A stretch of 64,000 bases of DNA from Prorocentrum cordatum (GCA_963575745.1 CAUYUJ010009779.1:288501-352500), one strand, 5' to 3'. Counted from the stretch's first letter, positions 51,554-62,649 are shown. Numbers and translations are program-made. The notes: a model not told the origin generated them from the letters alone.

Positions 51554-54500
51554 TCACTTAGCAGCGGCCTCCCGCTTGCGAAGTTCCGCCGCAGCCGCGG
51601 CGTCTAGGTCAGCCTCGGGGCTGGGCAACAGGTCTTTGGTCCGAGCATCGGTGTAGACGTGTCGGTTGCGCCCAGCCTCTGGAATGCCGCGCCCTATCAG
51701 CAGCCACTGCTTCATTCTCATCCTGCAGGTCTCGTACGACAAGCCAGGGTTGCCGTCCTTGCCCTTGCCCATGGTGACATGCTTCACGCAGAGGTGGTGG
51801 GGCGCGGCGGGGTCGACATGGTCAAGGCAGCGCGCCTCCCATCCGATGCAGATGCCACCAGTGTAGATCTCTGCGATATGCCACGGCCCGAATGGCTCCG
51901 AACGCGGAGCTTTCGGGCCGTGTGCGATCAGGGCGCCGCCCTCCGCCTTGCCAGCTTTCGCCTTCTTATGCGGGGGCAGCGGGGGCGGGGCAGCGCCGCT
52001 GCCCGCGGCGATACCAGCGCCAGCGCTATGGCCGCCAGGTGGCCCAGGCGGGAGCGGCACTGGGCTTGGCACGCTGCCTCCGCCGCCGCCGCAGCCATCT
52101 GAGACGGCGCTGGCCTCGGCACCGACAACTCCTGCGGGGCACCCTGCAAGTCCTCCGTCGGGATCCACAGCAGGACCGCCAGCAGGTAGCTCAGGCCCGC
52201 TCGCTGCAGCGACTTTGGCGATCGCCAGCTTTGCGCTGATCCCCGAGGAAAGCTTGCCCTTGAAGAGCTTCTTCTTGCCCTTCTCGTCCGCGACGGCCCT
52301 CTTGGTCTCTCGCCTGGTTTTCCTCTTCTCGATCATGCGCTTCACTCTCTGTTTCTTCAGCACCGTGCGGAACGCCTGGGTCTCGCTGCAATTCTGGGCG
52401 TCGTGGGCTAAGATCTCATCGAGCATGCTAATGGAGTCCTCTCCGAGCTCCTCCGCGCCCAGATCGTCCTCGCTGTGCTTGCGGAGGGCGGCAGCGCACT
52501 TCGCTATGAGTTCTGGGAACCCTGCAAACGTCAGCTCAGTCAGCTTTTCGCGAGCAGCCCCCGCCGTGATCGTGGCAGGGTCGCCGAGGTCTAAGCCCAT
52601 CAAGTTCGCGACGTCCTTCATGTGGTCCAGGGCCAGGGGCATGCCTGCAAGGAGCGACGCCGCCAGCGGCGTCATGGGCTCCTCCGACGCCAAGAGCACC
52701 CTGCCAACGCCAGCGAGAAACGTTATCTTGGATATGTTCGCCACCTTGTAGTCCGAAGGGTTGGTAACGAAATAGTCGTGGAACGCGCCCTTGCCAGAAC
52801 GCATTCTGAAATAACTCACGTCCTCTTTACGGCCACGGTCGAGGTCGCACACGAATAGACTCCATAACTGTTGGCTGACGACCACCATTGCCGAACCAGA
52901 GGGTGAGTGCAACAATATAGAAAGTTCTGGAACCATCCTGCCATGCCATGAGCTCAGAAGGTATGGCCTATTGCTTCCCAGTTTCGCCCATGCCTGAAGC
53001 CATGCCCATGCTGAGCACGCCTTTGCATACGACTGTCCATTCGGCGAGCTGTATTCGAAGCCTCTGTCGAGTATTCGTCGGAGTGCAGGTGTCAGAAGCG
53101 TCTGGTCGCCGCTGAACTCGGCGGCGAGGGAGTCCTGATTGTCACGATGGCAGATGTTATGGGACACCTCCTCGTCGCTCAGCTGAAACGTCTTCATGCC
53201 GCGCGAACCAGCAATGTTGCACTCCTGCTGCGCCCTGTAGAGCCGATTCGGAGCGATGGTCGTGTTCCTCTTGGCCCGACCCTCGTCTCGAATGTGCTGG
53301 TGCACGTCTTCTGGCCCCTTGGAGTCTGGCCAGTGCTCCGCGGCGGCAGTTGCAGTTCGAATGAAACCATCGGCGATGTCCAGCTCAGCCCCCAACTCTC
53401 TCTCATTCTGCCCAAATGCTAGTCGATTGATCGGCCACCTCAACCAGAATATGTCGCCCAGTAGTTGTTTCGCATCTGGTCTGGACAAGGCCGCCTTCTC
53501 CACCTCCAGGATGAGTTTCCAATCGAACATGATGATATCTCGCCTAACTTTCAGTTTTCCCTGCGTGCTCAAGCCTTGGCCGAGTGCCAGGCGAAACTTC
53601 CCTGGGTAGCAAAAGAGCTCTGGCGCGATGGAGTCGTACCTCTCTTTCAAAACCCTCATCATGAACTCGAATGCCTCGGCGCCGCGTTGGCCATCTGGGT
53701 CGTTAGCCGAGACCAAACCCATCTCGCCGATCTTCGTCACGTCGTTCATGCACGTGGCGACCGTCTGTATGAACTCGTCCTCCCAGGCGCCAGTCTGCAA
53801 TTTGTAGTCGTAGTTCTTCCCCTGTGCAATGGTCTTGACCTGGCTCGACCTGAAACCATACTGGTGCCGCTGCGCGCAAGTAGTCGTCACAAAAATCGAA
53901 AGCGAACTGTACAAGTCATCGTTGATGAGAGAGAACGCCTTCTTGACAGTGCCCGCCTGCTTCGAAATCTCCTGCTGCACGTCACCGTCCGTGGCCCCCC
54001 GACTAGTGCCCGCGTGGACAACTGTGGAGAGTCCATCCCCTTTGCCGTGCTCGTCTGACATCAATTTGAGGACGGCCCGAAGGCCCCACAGCTCTTTCTT
54101 GTGCCACTCCCAGCAGTCGTTGATGCTCACGAAGCGCATCAACTTCAAATGAGGCCCGACCTCGTTGCAACTGCGAAGTTACCCATCCGTCCGAAGATCT
54201 CTTGGATGCCTGATGCAGACGCAGAGTCGACGCCAATGGCCGCGCCGAACTTAGAAGCCACCTCCAAGAACTCTGGCGAGGACTCGTTGTAGATCTGGCA
54301 CCATCGACGGCAGGCCTCCTCTAGGAAGGCGAGCGCCCTAACCGCCCAGCTGGGATGGCGAGGAGGGGGATGGGGAGGAATGAGTCCGAACGGCTTACTC
54401 GAAAGGACCACCAAAAAAAACCCTGGCCTCGTTAAAAGTCTGAAATCCTGATTGTTTGGGTTTTGCTGTTGGTTTCGTACCAGAACGCCCCCGTCCTTGG

Positions 54501-56860
54501 ATGTAATTGCCAGAACCCAGCGCTCCGTGCTTCCCTCCATGCGCGATTTCGGGCGGGTCGTTCGGTCCATTCCTTGTCTGCCCCCTCCTCGCGGCTCCCA
54601 TTGGATGGTGGTCGCTTGCCTTCCTACACCTACAATGGCCATCGTCGCTCCTTCTTGAGGTCGAACCACTGGCCCGATCGATACGGTCCCGAATTCATGT
54701 TGCAGATGGTGACGAACTCCAGCACCTTCTTCCACATGTAACCTTTTTTCCTCCCACACCATGGCCCAACACGCTTCGCACTGTTCTTGAGAGCATTCCA
54801 CAAAGCATGCAACGGGTCGAACCAGGGAACGAACAAGTACTTCTGCGCAATCAAGAAATGCAGTAAAGATGAATTGATGGAGCTGCGATCTGTCGTGTGC
54901 GAAACTATCGGGAACTTGAACGCCCAGAACTCAGGTGGTATCTCCACTGAAGCCTCGACCTGGTCCTGATTGAAAAGGACTTGCGCTCCCTCCAGTGGAA
55001 GTCGCCTCTCTCCGTTCTGCACTGGCCGTAAGTGCAGACCAGGTGCGAGGCAGAAATCGGCAAGCGGCCGATCAGTTAGCTGTGCGATCTCCGTGAGCAC
55101 AACGCACATGTTCAAGAATGCCGCCTCCCTGTCCATCTTGTCCGAGGCCCACACCTCGGCAAGTTCAGGATCGTCAGCGATGTATTGCAAGTCCACTTTC
55201 TTGCGAATCGCCTTGAAGGCAAAACCTGCGGCAACCGCGGTGCGGCATGGGCCTTGGGCTCTGCGGACCCCGCCCCCAGGCCGCCCGCGGCCCGAAGGGA
55301 AGACGAAGGTTCCACCGCTGAAGGACGGGGGTGGTCGACCTACCCCCCGCGGGTAAAGTTGAGGTGAGGCCCGCCGAGGGCCGACCCAAGGCGACCCGCC
55401 CCCTGGGGGGGAAGTTGAGGTGAGATCCAAGTTAGGTTGCCTAAACGCCACCTCGCACCAGAGAAAAACCTGATGCAAAAACCTGGGGAGATTTTTGCAT
55501 CATGTTTAGGAGATTTTCGCATCATGGTTTTAAGAGGTTTCCCCACTCTAAATCCATGATTTCCAGGCCCCCAGGAGAACCTAACCCCTGCCTGCCCCCG
55601 CGTCGTTGAGAGGATTCCCCCCTGGAGAGCACTGATCCCTCTGTGGGTCCGTCGGAAGGGGGGGCGCCTATCAGAGGCCGCCAGTGCGGTTGCCGCAGAT
55701 CACGCCTTCGGGCACATGTCACCCGCGATGGGGTCACCAGGGACTGCGGTTTCGGCGACCAGGCCGACGTTGTAGCTCCGCCGCGAATACCCACCTGGGT
55801 CCCACGCCATCGCCAACGAAGCCGCTCCTCTGAAAGCATCCTTCATCTTGTCCCTGTGCAGCTTAGCCATCGCGTAGCTGATCTTGCTGTCCAGGTCCTT
55901 CAACCCGATCACCGCTGTCACAGTCTGGTTGGACGAGCCAGCGACCTCCCTTGCTCTGCGAATCGCTGCGACGATTGCTTGGGGGTCGAGGCGTCGACGG
56001 TGTTCCATGCACCTCAGCTCCTCCAGTCGGTCTTGCATGCCAGGGTCCTGCGTGGGGATGTGGTGGAAGAGGATGTATGCCTCCATACCGAGGGCGAGCG
56101 CCTTGCAGCAAAACGCCAGAACTGCCGCAGCACCTGGAGCAAAGCGTTGGCGGGGTTCACCAACCCGCGAAGTCAAATTCGATACCACAAACAACAACAC
56201 TGACACGACAGAATGCGCATCCCCTGGGATGCGGAGATTGCTCAACTTCCCAGCGCCCGCCAAGAATCTAGCCCAGCCATCGCGCAAGCGCGGGCTAGCA
56301 ACCGCCTCGCCCCAACCTTCGACTGCTCCATTGGTAAAGTCCAGCGTCAGACGGTCGGAGGTCAACCTGCCCTCGAAATGCGCCTCAGCAGTAAATGCAC
56401 GTGCCGCGGGGACGCGGCGCAGTCCGTCAACCGAAATCTGTAACCACGTGCTGACGGTACTTGAAATTGGCGAGCGCCCATTGTCATCGGAACTGTGAAT
56501 GAATTTGTACAGCAGCCACGGCAACATCAAGTCGGCCCTCAACGAGACGCTGGCGACGCCGCCGCTGCCGCCGAGGTCGTGCGAGCCATCATCCAGGGTG
56601 TACGCTTGGCTAAGGTGCTGGAACAACATCTTTCGTTTCTCAGACTTGTGGACATCTCCGTAGTTCTTCACGCCGAGCTCGACCAGCCAGTGGTCTTGCA
56701 GCCAGAAAAGTGAAGTCCCCAAGTCTTGGCTCGCGAGCTGGAAGACTGCGTAGCCCTCCCGCGTGAGCCCCTTGATGTTGATCGTTGCCTCCGTTGTCCT
56801 GTCCCATGTCAGGGACGTGGGCGGCCGCTGCCGCCTGCCCTCATTACCAAGGTCGCCCAT
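51554..56860 (-). CDS. Large multi-exon gene, unidentified protein of about 1,530 aa
   Basis: Five minus-strand exons join by frame continuity: 56860-55723, 55225-54634, 54572-54399, 54349 to about 54262, and about 54160-51554. The ATG at 56860 (MGDLGNEGRR) follows a spliced-leader relic by 63 nt. Joined codons across introns give natural sequence (IAG-FAFKAIRKKVDLQY; GGPFD-WAVRALAFLEEACRRW). The fourth intron is unresolved. I recognise no domain. Visible traits: mixed helical sequence through most of the protein; a highly basic segment near two thirds of the last exon (KKQRVKRMIEKRKTRRETKR), possibly a nuclear-localisation signal; a Gly/Pro/Ala-rich linker; and a conserved-looking C-terminal module with Cys and His (CLDHVDPAAPHHLCVKH, then YETCRMRMKQWLLIGRGI) that could bind metal. 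It is the third gene of a same-strand array. The exon structure is supported; the function is unknown. Confidence 0.8.
54350..54398 (-). other. Intron 3 of the large gene (49 nt)
   Basis: GTAAGC...CCATCCCAG with a pyrimidine-rich second half. Removing it turns a stop-ended frame (GGPFE, stop) into GGPFD-WAVRALAFLEE, and both flanking exons then agree in phase. Confidence 0.85.
54573..54633 (-). other. Intron 2 of the large gene (61 nt)
   Basis: GTAGGT...GGGCAGACAAG followed by G. Removal joins RRWPL to NGPNDPPEIAHGGK in phase; without it the upstream frame stops at once. Confidence 0.75.
55226..55722 (-). other. Intron 1 of the large gene (about 497 nt)
   Basis: The donor is GTGACA after GCGG; the acceptor is GGTTGCCGCAG followed by G. 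Phase 1 on both sides gives DPIAG-FAFKAIRKK. The interior contains a small hairpin (55471-55502). The donor choice is less certain than the acceptor. Confidence 0.65.
55471..55502. repeat. Hairpin inside intron 1
   Basis: TGATGCAAAAA and TTTTTGCATCA are exact inverses around a 10-nt loop. A further GCATCATG word follows at about 55520. Confidence 0.7.
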
Positions 56861-56923
56861 CGGCGCCAGCCGACGGCATCCAGCTGGCGCAGTTGGAGGC
56901 GATGCCTCCAGCAAGCCAAACGG

Positions 56924-56944
56924 CTTGAGCCAAAATGGCTGCGG
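56924..56944 (-). other. Dinoflagellate spliced-leader relic (20 of 21 bases)
   Basis: The minus strand reads CCGCAGCCATTTTGGCTCAA then G; only the fourth base differs from the leader. It lies 63 nt before ATG 56860 of the large gene. Confidence 0.9.
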
Positions 56945-57950
56945 TCGGCGGAGGAGGAGGCAGTCTGGCGGGAGGGGGGGTGCGGGAGGGGTGGGGAGGG
57001 TTGAGGATGGTAGGATGGGAAGCGGGAGCGATGCCCTTTGCCGTCCAGGGGGAGGGAGGCTTTGAGTACCAGAGGCCCCAATATCCAGAAGCGCCCCGAC
57101 TCAAACGCTACCGACCCTCAAGGCCACGCGCGGTGTTCCGAGGGGCTCCGAGATGGCTCAAGACAGGCTTGCAATAGGTTCGAAGCAAACACCGCAACGC
57201 ATGATTGCGAAACAGGCCCGAACTAGTGTTGCAACGATTGGTACCGCAGTTTGCACCTACAGACATGGTCCTAAGAAGATGTTCCAGAGCGGTGAGACCT
57301 AGATTAGATGGCTTCGAGATGCCCCCGAGAAATCATCCCGCCTCTGAGGTAAGCGTTGCTTGGGATCTGGTCCGAGACTGGTTTGCAACGATTTGTATCG
57401 CAGCTTGCACCTACAAAACTGGCCCTAAGATGTTACACCACGATGGGGGCCTCGATGACACCGTTAAGTCCTTGAGAGAGCTCCGAGAGGCATTGAGACC
57501 TCAGAGATCGTTGGAAGGTACATCTCGGCTGGCCCCTTTGTGAGCCTCCGAGGGGTGAGGACTCGCACCATATGAGCCTCCGAGGGATCATGAGGTTGCG
57601 AATCTGCGCTCGATCAAATGGAATGGTGCAGTCACAGTTGCCCTAGCACGCGCGAGCTCGGCTGCTGCCCACATGCTTACCCCAGCCCACAAGTGGAGCG
57701 CGCGCAATCTTTCATTGTTAGATTGCGAGCCCTCAACGCCCACTGCGGTTGAGCAAAACGCAGCCGACGTTCAAACTAGAGCGACGCAAGGATGGTCAGT
57801 TAACCTCAGCATGCTGTCTCATGAATGCGATCACACGTTATCATGGCTGTTCTTGTTATGTGTTCTGACCAACCAGTCTACGCCAAACAAAAACTGGGCA
57901 ATGTGACTGGCGAGGTTCGCAACGGCACCTCGGACGACGGCGCACCTGCT
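56945..57950. other. Spacer between two minus-strand genes
   Basis: About 1 kb with no supported gene. It holds GTTGCAACGATTGGTACCGC and related words twice (about 57228 and 57386), and CTCCGAGGG words at 57545-57590. It should contain the 3' region of the gene ending at 57951. Confidence 0.5.
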
Positions 57951-59141
57951 TCAGAGGGCGCCGTCCTTACCGCCCTCACTCGCCGCATCCGTCTTGCACT
58001 TCTTCTCGGGCGGGGCACCCTCGAGAGGGGCTGGGGGCTGGCTGGGCTCAGGAGCGGGAGCCGAGGCTGCTTTCGGCGCCCCCAGCTGCGCAAGCTTCTG
58101 CAAAAGCTCAGGGGTCAGCTGCAGCTTGCCATCGGTCGTGAGCTTGAGCCCCTTGCCCTGGAACGGAACGAAGCTAGGCAGCGTCGCGTCCCCTGACGAC
58201 CCTGCTGATGGGTCGGCCGCGCTGCTGGCGGCGCCATGGCCACTGGGCTCGCGCGCGGCTGCGGCCTGAGGCGAACCGTCCGCGTCGGCGAACAGCTCTG
58301 CTTCGAATTCCGCCTGAGACGTGAACTTGGGAACCTCTAGCGCCGCCGGCGCCCCCTTGCTCGTCGCTGGCTTCCCGACCTCCTTCATGTTCGGAGCAGG
58401 GGCCCGCTCCATCGGCTGGGGCGCATGCTGATGGACGCCTCCGCCCTCGATGAGCCCCCCCCTGCGCGCGACGGGCATGCACTCGACGGGGTAGCCCAAC
58501 CGCTTCGCCATGGCGTTGGTGTTGCCGAGGTCTGCGCTCAGGTCATTCAGGCGCGTCGGGTACACGCTGATGGTCCTCTCGATTTCTGCAGCGATTGCCT
58601 CCCTCATCTCTCCCTTGCTCTTCGCCGTGAAGTCCTTGATGCGCGTCTCGGGGCCCAGATTGCTCGCGATGAAGATCAGCTCGTCCACTGCGTCGTCGTC
58701 GAGGCCGCTGAGCAGTATAGGCGAGAAGCGCTTGCTGTCGTAAGACTGCAGCGCCTGCACCTTCATCCTCCGTGGGAGGACGGTGCGCGCGTTGAATTTC
58801 CAGGCCGCCCCGAGGTAGCGGTAGGACGTGGAGACCCGCTGCGACTCGTCCCCGAACAGGAGCTTGCAAGGAGACTCCCCGTCGGGGTTGGCGACGGCTG
58901 CGACCGACCTGCCCAAGACGGGCTGCGAGGCAGTCGATTCCTGCGCCGCTGGAATTGACTGCGATTGCGCTGTCGCTGGCGCAGGCTGGTTCTGCGCAGC
59001 TTGCTGCGCAGACAGTAGCAGCGCCAATTGCCCGATGTCCGCATGTGGAGGCGGCGGCGGCTGGGGCGCCTGCGCGACGCTGCCCATCTGCTGCATGGCC
59101 ATGCGAAGCAAGAGGTTGGTGAGGTCTGCTTGGCCAGCCAT
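57951..59141 (-). CDS. Unidentified 396-aa protein sharing a domain with the next gene upstream
   Basis: ATG 59141 (MAGQADLTNLLLRMAMQQMG) is chosen because the frame before it holds a spliced-leader relic and stop-free leader-like sequence. The N terminus has a Pro/His patch and a Gln/Ala-rich stretch (LLLSAQQAAQNQPAPATAQS). Residues about 103-205 form the compact domain (SYRYLGAAWKF...VLPRRMKVQALQSYD...AVDELIFIASNLGPETRIKD). The same order and key residues recur in the 227-aa neighbour (FYLGASYF...AVDAILFLATNLDPDTKL). The rest is Ala/Ser/Pro-rich with a lysine cluster (PPEKKCKTD) near the end. No intron is needed. Function unknown; the low-complexity tails suggest a scaffold or nucleic-acid-associated role, as inference only. 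Confidence 0.82.
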   Translation of the reverse strand: MAGQADLTNLLLRMAMQQMGSVAQAPQPPPPPHADIGQLALLLSAQQAAQNQPAPATAQSQSIPAAQESTASQPVLGRSVAAVANPDGESPCKLLFGDESQRVSTSYRYLGAAWKFNARTVLPRRMKVQALQSYDSKRFSPILLSGLDDDAVDELIFIASNLGPETRIKDFTAKSKGEMREAIAAEIERTISVYPTRLNDLSADLGNTNAMAKRLGYPVECMPVARRGGLIEGGGVHQHAPQPMERAPAPNMKEVGKPATSKGAPAALEVPKFTSQAEFEAELFADADGSPQAAAAREPSGHGAASSAADPSAGSSGDATLPSFVPFQGKGLKLTTDGKLQLTPELLQKLAQLGAPKAASAPAPEPSQPPAPLEGAPPEKKCKTDAASEGGKDGAL

Positions 59142-59194
59142 GGTGTTGTTTGGCTGGCACGTGCAACGAAGCCGCGTATGCTTGATGAGCGAGG

Positions 59195-59215
59195 TTTGAG
59201 CCGAGATGCTTACGG
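59195..59215 (-). other. Degenerate spliced-leader relic (16 of 21 bases)
   Basis: The minus strand reads CCGTAAGCATCTCGGCTCAA then A. CCGTA and GGCTCAA are intact and the spacing is preserved. It lies 53 nt upstream of ATG 59141. On its own the match would be weak; the repeated position before each gene makes it credible. Confidence 0.65.
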
Positions 59216-60444
59216 AGAGTTGGCATTGCCGTTTAACGTGCGTGTTTGTTTGGTTTGATTCGGTGCGCTTGGGCACTCTCGGCGCCTCTCGTGCGTCGTG
59301 CGTGCTCGTCGCGTCCGAATGTTTCGGGCTGCGTTTGCGCTGCTGCTGAACGCTCGGGCACCGAATGGGGATTGAGCGGCCCCCGAGCAACCCGACACTT
59401 TAGACCAACAGGCGTTTCGACGAGGCACGGAGCGCTTCCCAACCAGCTCGAGGCCTCGATGGGGCCTCGACGGGGCGCAAGCGACGCCGCCAGCGATCTC
59501 ATGTAGACGCTGAGGGTCTAGCAGAGAGGAGCGCAAAGAGGAGGCCGTCGACAAATAGGAGCGAATGGCCAAGGATGTGACGAGGCGGACGGGGAGGATG
59601 ACGAAGAGGAGGTAACAAGGGCGTCGACGTCGACGACGACGGCGACTCGACGATGACGACTACCGACGAAGCCAAACGACATTTCTTCGACGCGTTCGTT
59701 TCGAACTTGAGGGGCCGTCAACGTCGCGTTCGTGAAAGGGTGGGTTCGGCCGATCTTCCTTCTGTGAGTTCCTCCTCCTCCTCCTCCTCATCCCCCTCGT
59801 CATCATTTTCTCAAGGTGGCCTGCCGCCGCCTCTCCTTTCTCTCAAGTGGCTTCGGCCGCTATTGATTCTATAGCATATGCACTATCATTGCAGTTGCGA
59901 TCGCAGAATGTCAAGGCGAAGCCAGCGCCGAGACGAGGCTGCACCGTTTCTGGAGGGACAATGGGGCCACGACGAGGGGGACGTAGCAGGCACCATTGGG
60001 GATCCCTGGCAACCGACGGTCTCCCAACTTCAGTTTCTCGAACGCCCAGGCTCGCCAATCGATCGGTGCCGCCTGGCGGTGCGATGCCGATGCCGACATC
60101 AAGAGAGCGAAAGCGCGGCCGAACTAGTCTACGGGCATCAAAAAAGTCGCAGGTGGCCCTGACATATCCATTCGCATCGCTGACTGCACAAGCCTCCTTC
60201 GGTGACTCTTTGCGCTTGGGAGGGCGCTCGACCACTGACAACATACAACTTCAATGGACAACTGGCACTGTGAACACTTGATTCCAAAAACGGCGGAGTG
60301 TAAACAAACCTGGCCCAAGGAGTTCCCTTTCACGAAAGCACCTGGAAACCGACGGTGGACACACGCGGGCATTGTGAGAACTCACCTGTCCGAAGGAAAA
60401 GGCTGAGCAGGGGTCGCGCCGACCCGTCGACTGAAGCTAGAGGC
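59216..60444. other. Spacer between two minus-strand genes
   Basis: No supported gene. Holds short GACGACG and TCCTCC runs (59630-59660 and 59765-59790). Several open frames lack coding character. Confidence 0.5.
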
Positions 60445-61128
60445 TCAGTCACTGTCGCTGCTGCTGCTGCCCTGCGCAGGGCCACCGCTCGAAGAAGGCT
60501 GACCACCCTCGACGCGCGGGGCTGGGACGGGCTGCGGCTCTTTCTTCGCCAGGAAGCACTGCTTGTAGCCGTAATCGACGGCGACATCCTCGATGAAGAA
60601 CTCCAGGAGGTGGTTCCGCATGTGGGTCTGGCGAGGTGGATCTGAGTGGAGCACCATCTTCGACTGTTTGTGGATGGCCTCACGCAACTGTGCCCTCGTC
60701 AGGTCCTTGCCGAAATGCGAGAGCTTCGTGTCTGGGTCCAGGTTCGTGGCCAGGAAGAGAATCGCGTCCACGGCAGTCTCGGTCATGTTCTCCGCGCGGT
60801 GCATCGGGAGCACGTCTGGAGCCGCGGCCTCTAGCAGAGAGCGCCGCACTTTGAACGGCAGGGCGTTCTTGTGGAAGTAGGAGGCTCCGAGGTAGAAGTT
60901 CGACTTCGCGATGGGGACCATGTCGTCAGCGCGGAGAGGGCGTTCGCCGAACACGTGGTGGTCGCGGGGGTGCACCTCGAATATCGGGAGCACGACGCCT
61001 TCGCCAGTTTGCCCACCTGTGAGGCCGTTGTTCTTGAACAACGTGTCAAGCGTCTGCTGGCCAACCATGTTGGCCTGACCGTTCTTCGACATGCCGTAGC
61101 CTAAACGTCCTGACCCGACGCCGCTCAT
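60445..61128 (-). CDS. Unidentified 227-aa protein, paralogue-like to the 396-aa neighbour
   Basis: ATG 61128 (MSGVGSGRLGYGMSKNGQAN) follows a spliced-leader relic by 20 nt. Residues about 74-176 match the domain of the next gene: FYLGASYF aligns with YRYLGAAWKF, AVDAILFLATNLDPDTKL with AVDELIFIASNLGPETRI, and a following helical part (LTRAQLREAIHK) with KGEMREAIAAEI. The tail is Pro/Gly then Ser/Asp-rich (QGSSSSDSD). It is intronless and first in the same-strand array. The shared domain points to an ancient duplication, since identity is low outside the core. No known family recognised. Confidence 0.82.
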   Translation of the reverse strand: MSGVGSGRLGYGMSKNGQANMVGQQTLDTLFKNNGLTGGQTGEGVVLPIFEVHPRDHHVFGERPLRADDMVPIAKSNFYLGASYFHKNALPFKVRRSLLEAAAPDVLPMHRAENMTETAVDAILFLATNLDPDTKLSHFGKDLTRAQLREAIHKQSKMVLHSDPPRQTHMRNHLLEFFIEDVAVDYGYKQCFLAKKEPQPVPAPRVEGGQPSSSGGPAQGSSSSDSD

Positions 61129-61148
61129 GACGCCTTAGCTCGAAAACG

Positions 61149-61172
61149 CTTGAGCCCGTGGGATGGCTACGG
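61149..61172 (-). other. Spliced-leader relic with altered centre
   Basis: The minus strand begins CCGTAGCCAT and ends GGCTCAAG exactly as the dinoflagellate leader does, but the middle TTT is replaced by CCCACG. It lies 20 nt before ATG 61128. Confidence 0.75.
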
Positions 61173-61339
61173 ATTGCAGTTGCAGGGGATGTAACAACTC
61201 TGCGTGCTGTGGTGGGCTGGCGCTGGTGATTGCAGTGATGATGAAGTTGATATTTATGTTGTGATGAGGTTGCCGTTGCATGGCGTGCGCTCGGAAACCC
61301 AACCCAGGGGGCAAGCAGGATAACTCCTGGCATCGCACT

Positions 61340-61471
61340 CGCACAAGTCCCCCCTTTCATGCTCCCCCAAACTGGCGGCGAAAGATTTTCTACGATAGTG
61401 AGAAATCGTCCCCAGACTATGTTTCTACTATTCCTGCATACTCCTCCTGTAGAGGGACAGGCCAGACTCAA
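61340..61471. mobile_element. Family M1 foldback element, diverged
   Basis: The right end CCTCCTGTAGAGGGACAGGC then CAGACT and the central CGTCCCCAGACTATG are typical. The left end (ACAAGTCCCCCCTTTC) is poorly preserved. Confidence 0.65.
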
Positions 61472-62640
61472 TAGTAGCCCAGGACGCTCCCAGGCAGCCG
61501 CTCGACAGTTTTAAGAAAAATCCTCCAGGCCGCCGTGAGAGCCTCAATTCCGACCAGTGAAGCCACATGATGGCCCAAGACGGCTCCATGGGGCAAGCAA
61601 TTGCTTGGCTTCCTGACTTGTCTTGCGGATTCGATCGTCAACGCTTTTGTTTGCGCTGCCCCCGAAACCGCCAGCAAGCCCCTAAGAAGCCCCAGAGAAG
61701 CACCCGAGGGCGCCACGGAGGCTCCAAAGAGGGTGCTCTGTCACTTCTCCGGTCACGAGATGCTCTTCAAGCCATTCTGGGATAGTCGTCGGCCGGACTT
61801 CGCCATGAGAACCTGCAGCCGCACACTCTGCTTGCGGGGAGCACGGGGAACGGGCGAAGCCACAGCCAGACATTCAAGAAAGGGGCCAAGGGTGTTCAGA
61901 ATGTGTATGTTCAAACGGGGGGGGGCAGGGGGGGCGAGCGGACGAGCAGGGGGAACGAGCGGGCATGTATGTATGTGTGTATGTATGCGATCGTGTATAT
62001 TTGTGTGTATATATATATATGCATGTATGCATGTCTGATTGTACCTATGTGTGTACGGCTTTAGGCCTCAAGAAGAGAAACTGAAACCACCATCGGGGAA
62101 AGGACGAAAAATGAGAGAGGCTGGAGACGGTCGGCGCTGGAACAATCCGCGGCACTGCACACGCTTCGCTCGTCCCCCTCGCTGGCGCGACTGGAGCTTG
62201 GATGATGCGGGGCCGGAGGCGGCGCATAAAAAAAAAAGGTGTGGACACAAGAGGGAGGAGGAACGGAGGGGGAGAGGAGGGGAGGAGGAGGGCGGAGGAA
62301 AAACAAAGGAGGAGGAGGCGGAGGAGGAGGAAGACCATATCAGACTCCCATGGGGGCTCAGCTCCACTCCGTGACAACTGAGACGCCCTAGGACCGATCT
62401 AACTGCCGCGATTTCGGACCAACGCCCGCCCTGAGTTTCCAGGGCAGTGGAACCCTAAACAACCACTGACAAATTCACAATCTGAAACCTAACAAGCGCG
62501 CCGCGGACCCCGAGAGACTGTCCCCGAGGCCAGAATCACGGAACGACTCGACTACAGAGGTCCTGGCACGGTTGGAGGGGAAGGACGAGGATCACGAGGA
62601 CCCGGGGAGGGGAGGACGGCAACCTGGGCGGTGGCAGATT
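61472..62640. other. Unassigned sequence with GT/ATGT and GGA tracts
   Basis: GTATGTATGTGTGTATGTAT and TATATATATATATG near 61968-62030; GGA-rich from 62250 to 62335. No supported gene. Confidence 0.5.
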
Positions 62641-62649
62641 CGGGGGCCT

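Noticed and set aside
54145-54801. A separate 218-codon protein gene
   Set aside because: This frame mixes two introns and parts of exons 3 and 4 of the large gene; its first half is in the wrong frame.
57135-57165. Another spliced-leader relic on the plus strand (GATGGCTCAAGAC)
   Set aside because: Only about nine bases match, there is no gene downstream on that strand, and similar GATGGC..CAAGA words are common in degenerate spacer repeats.
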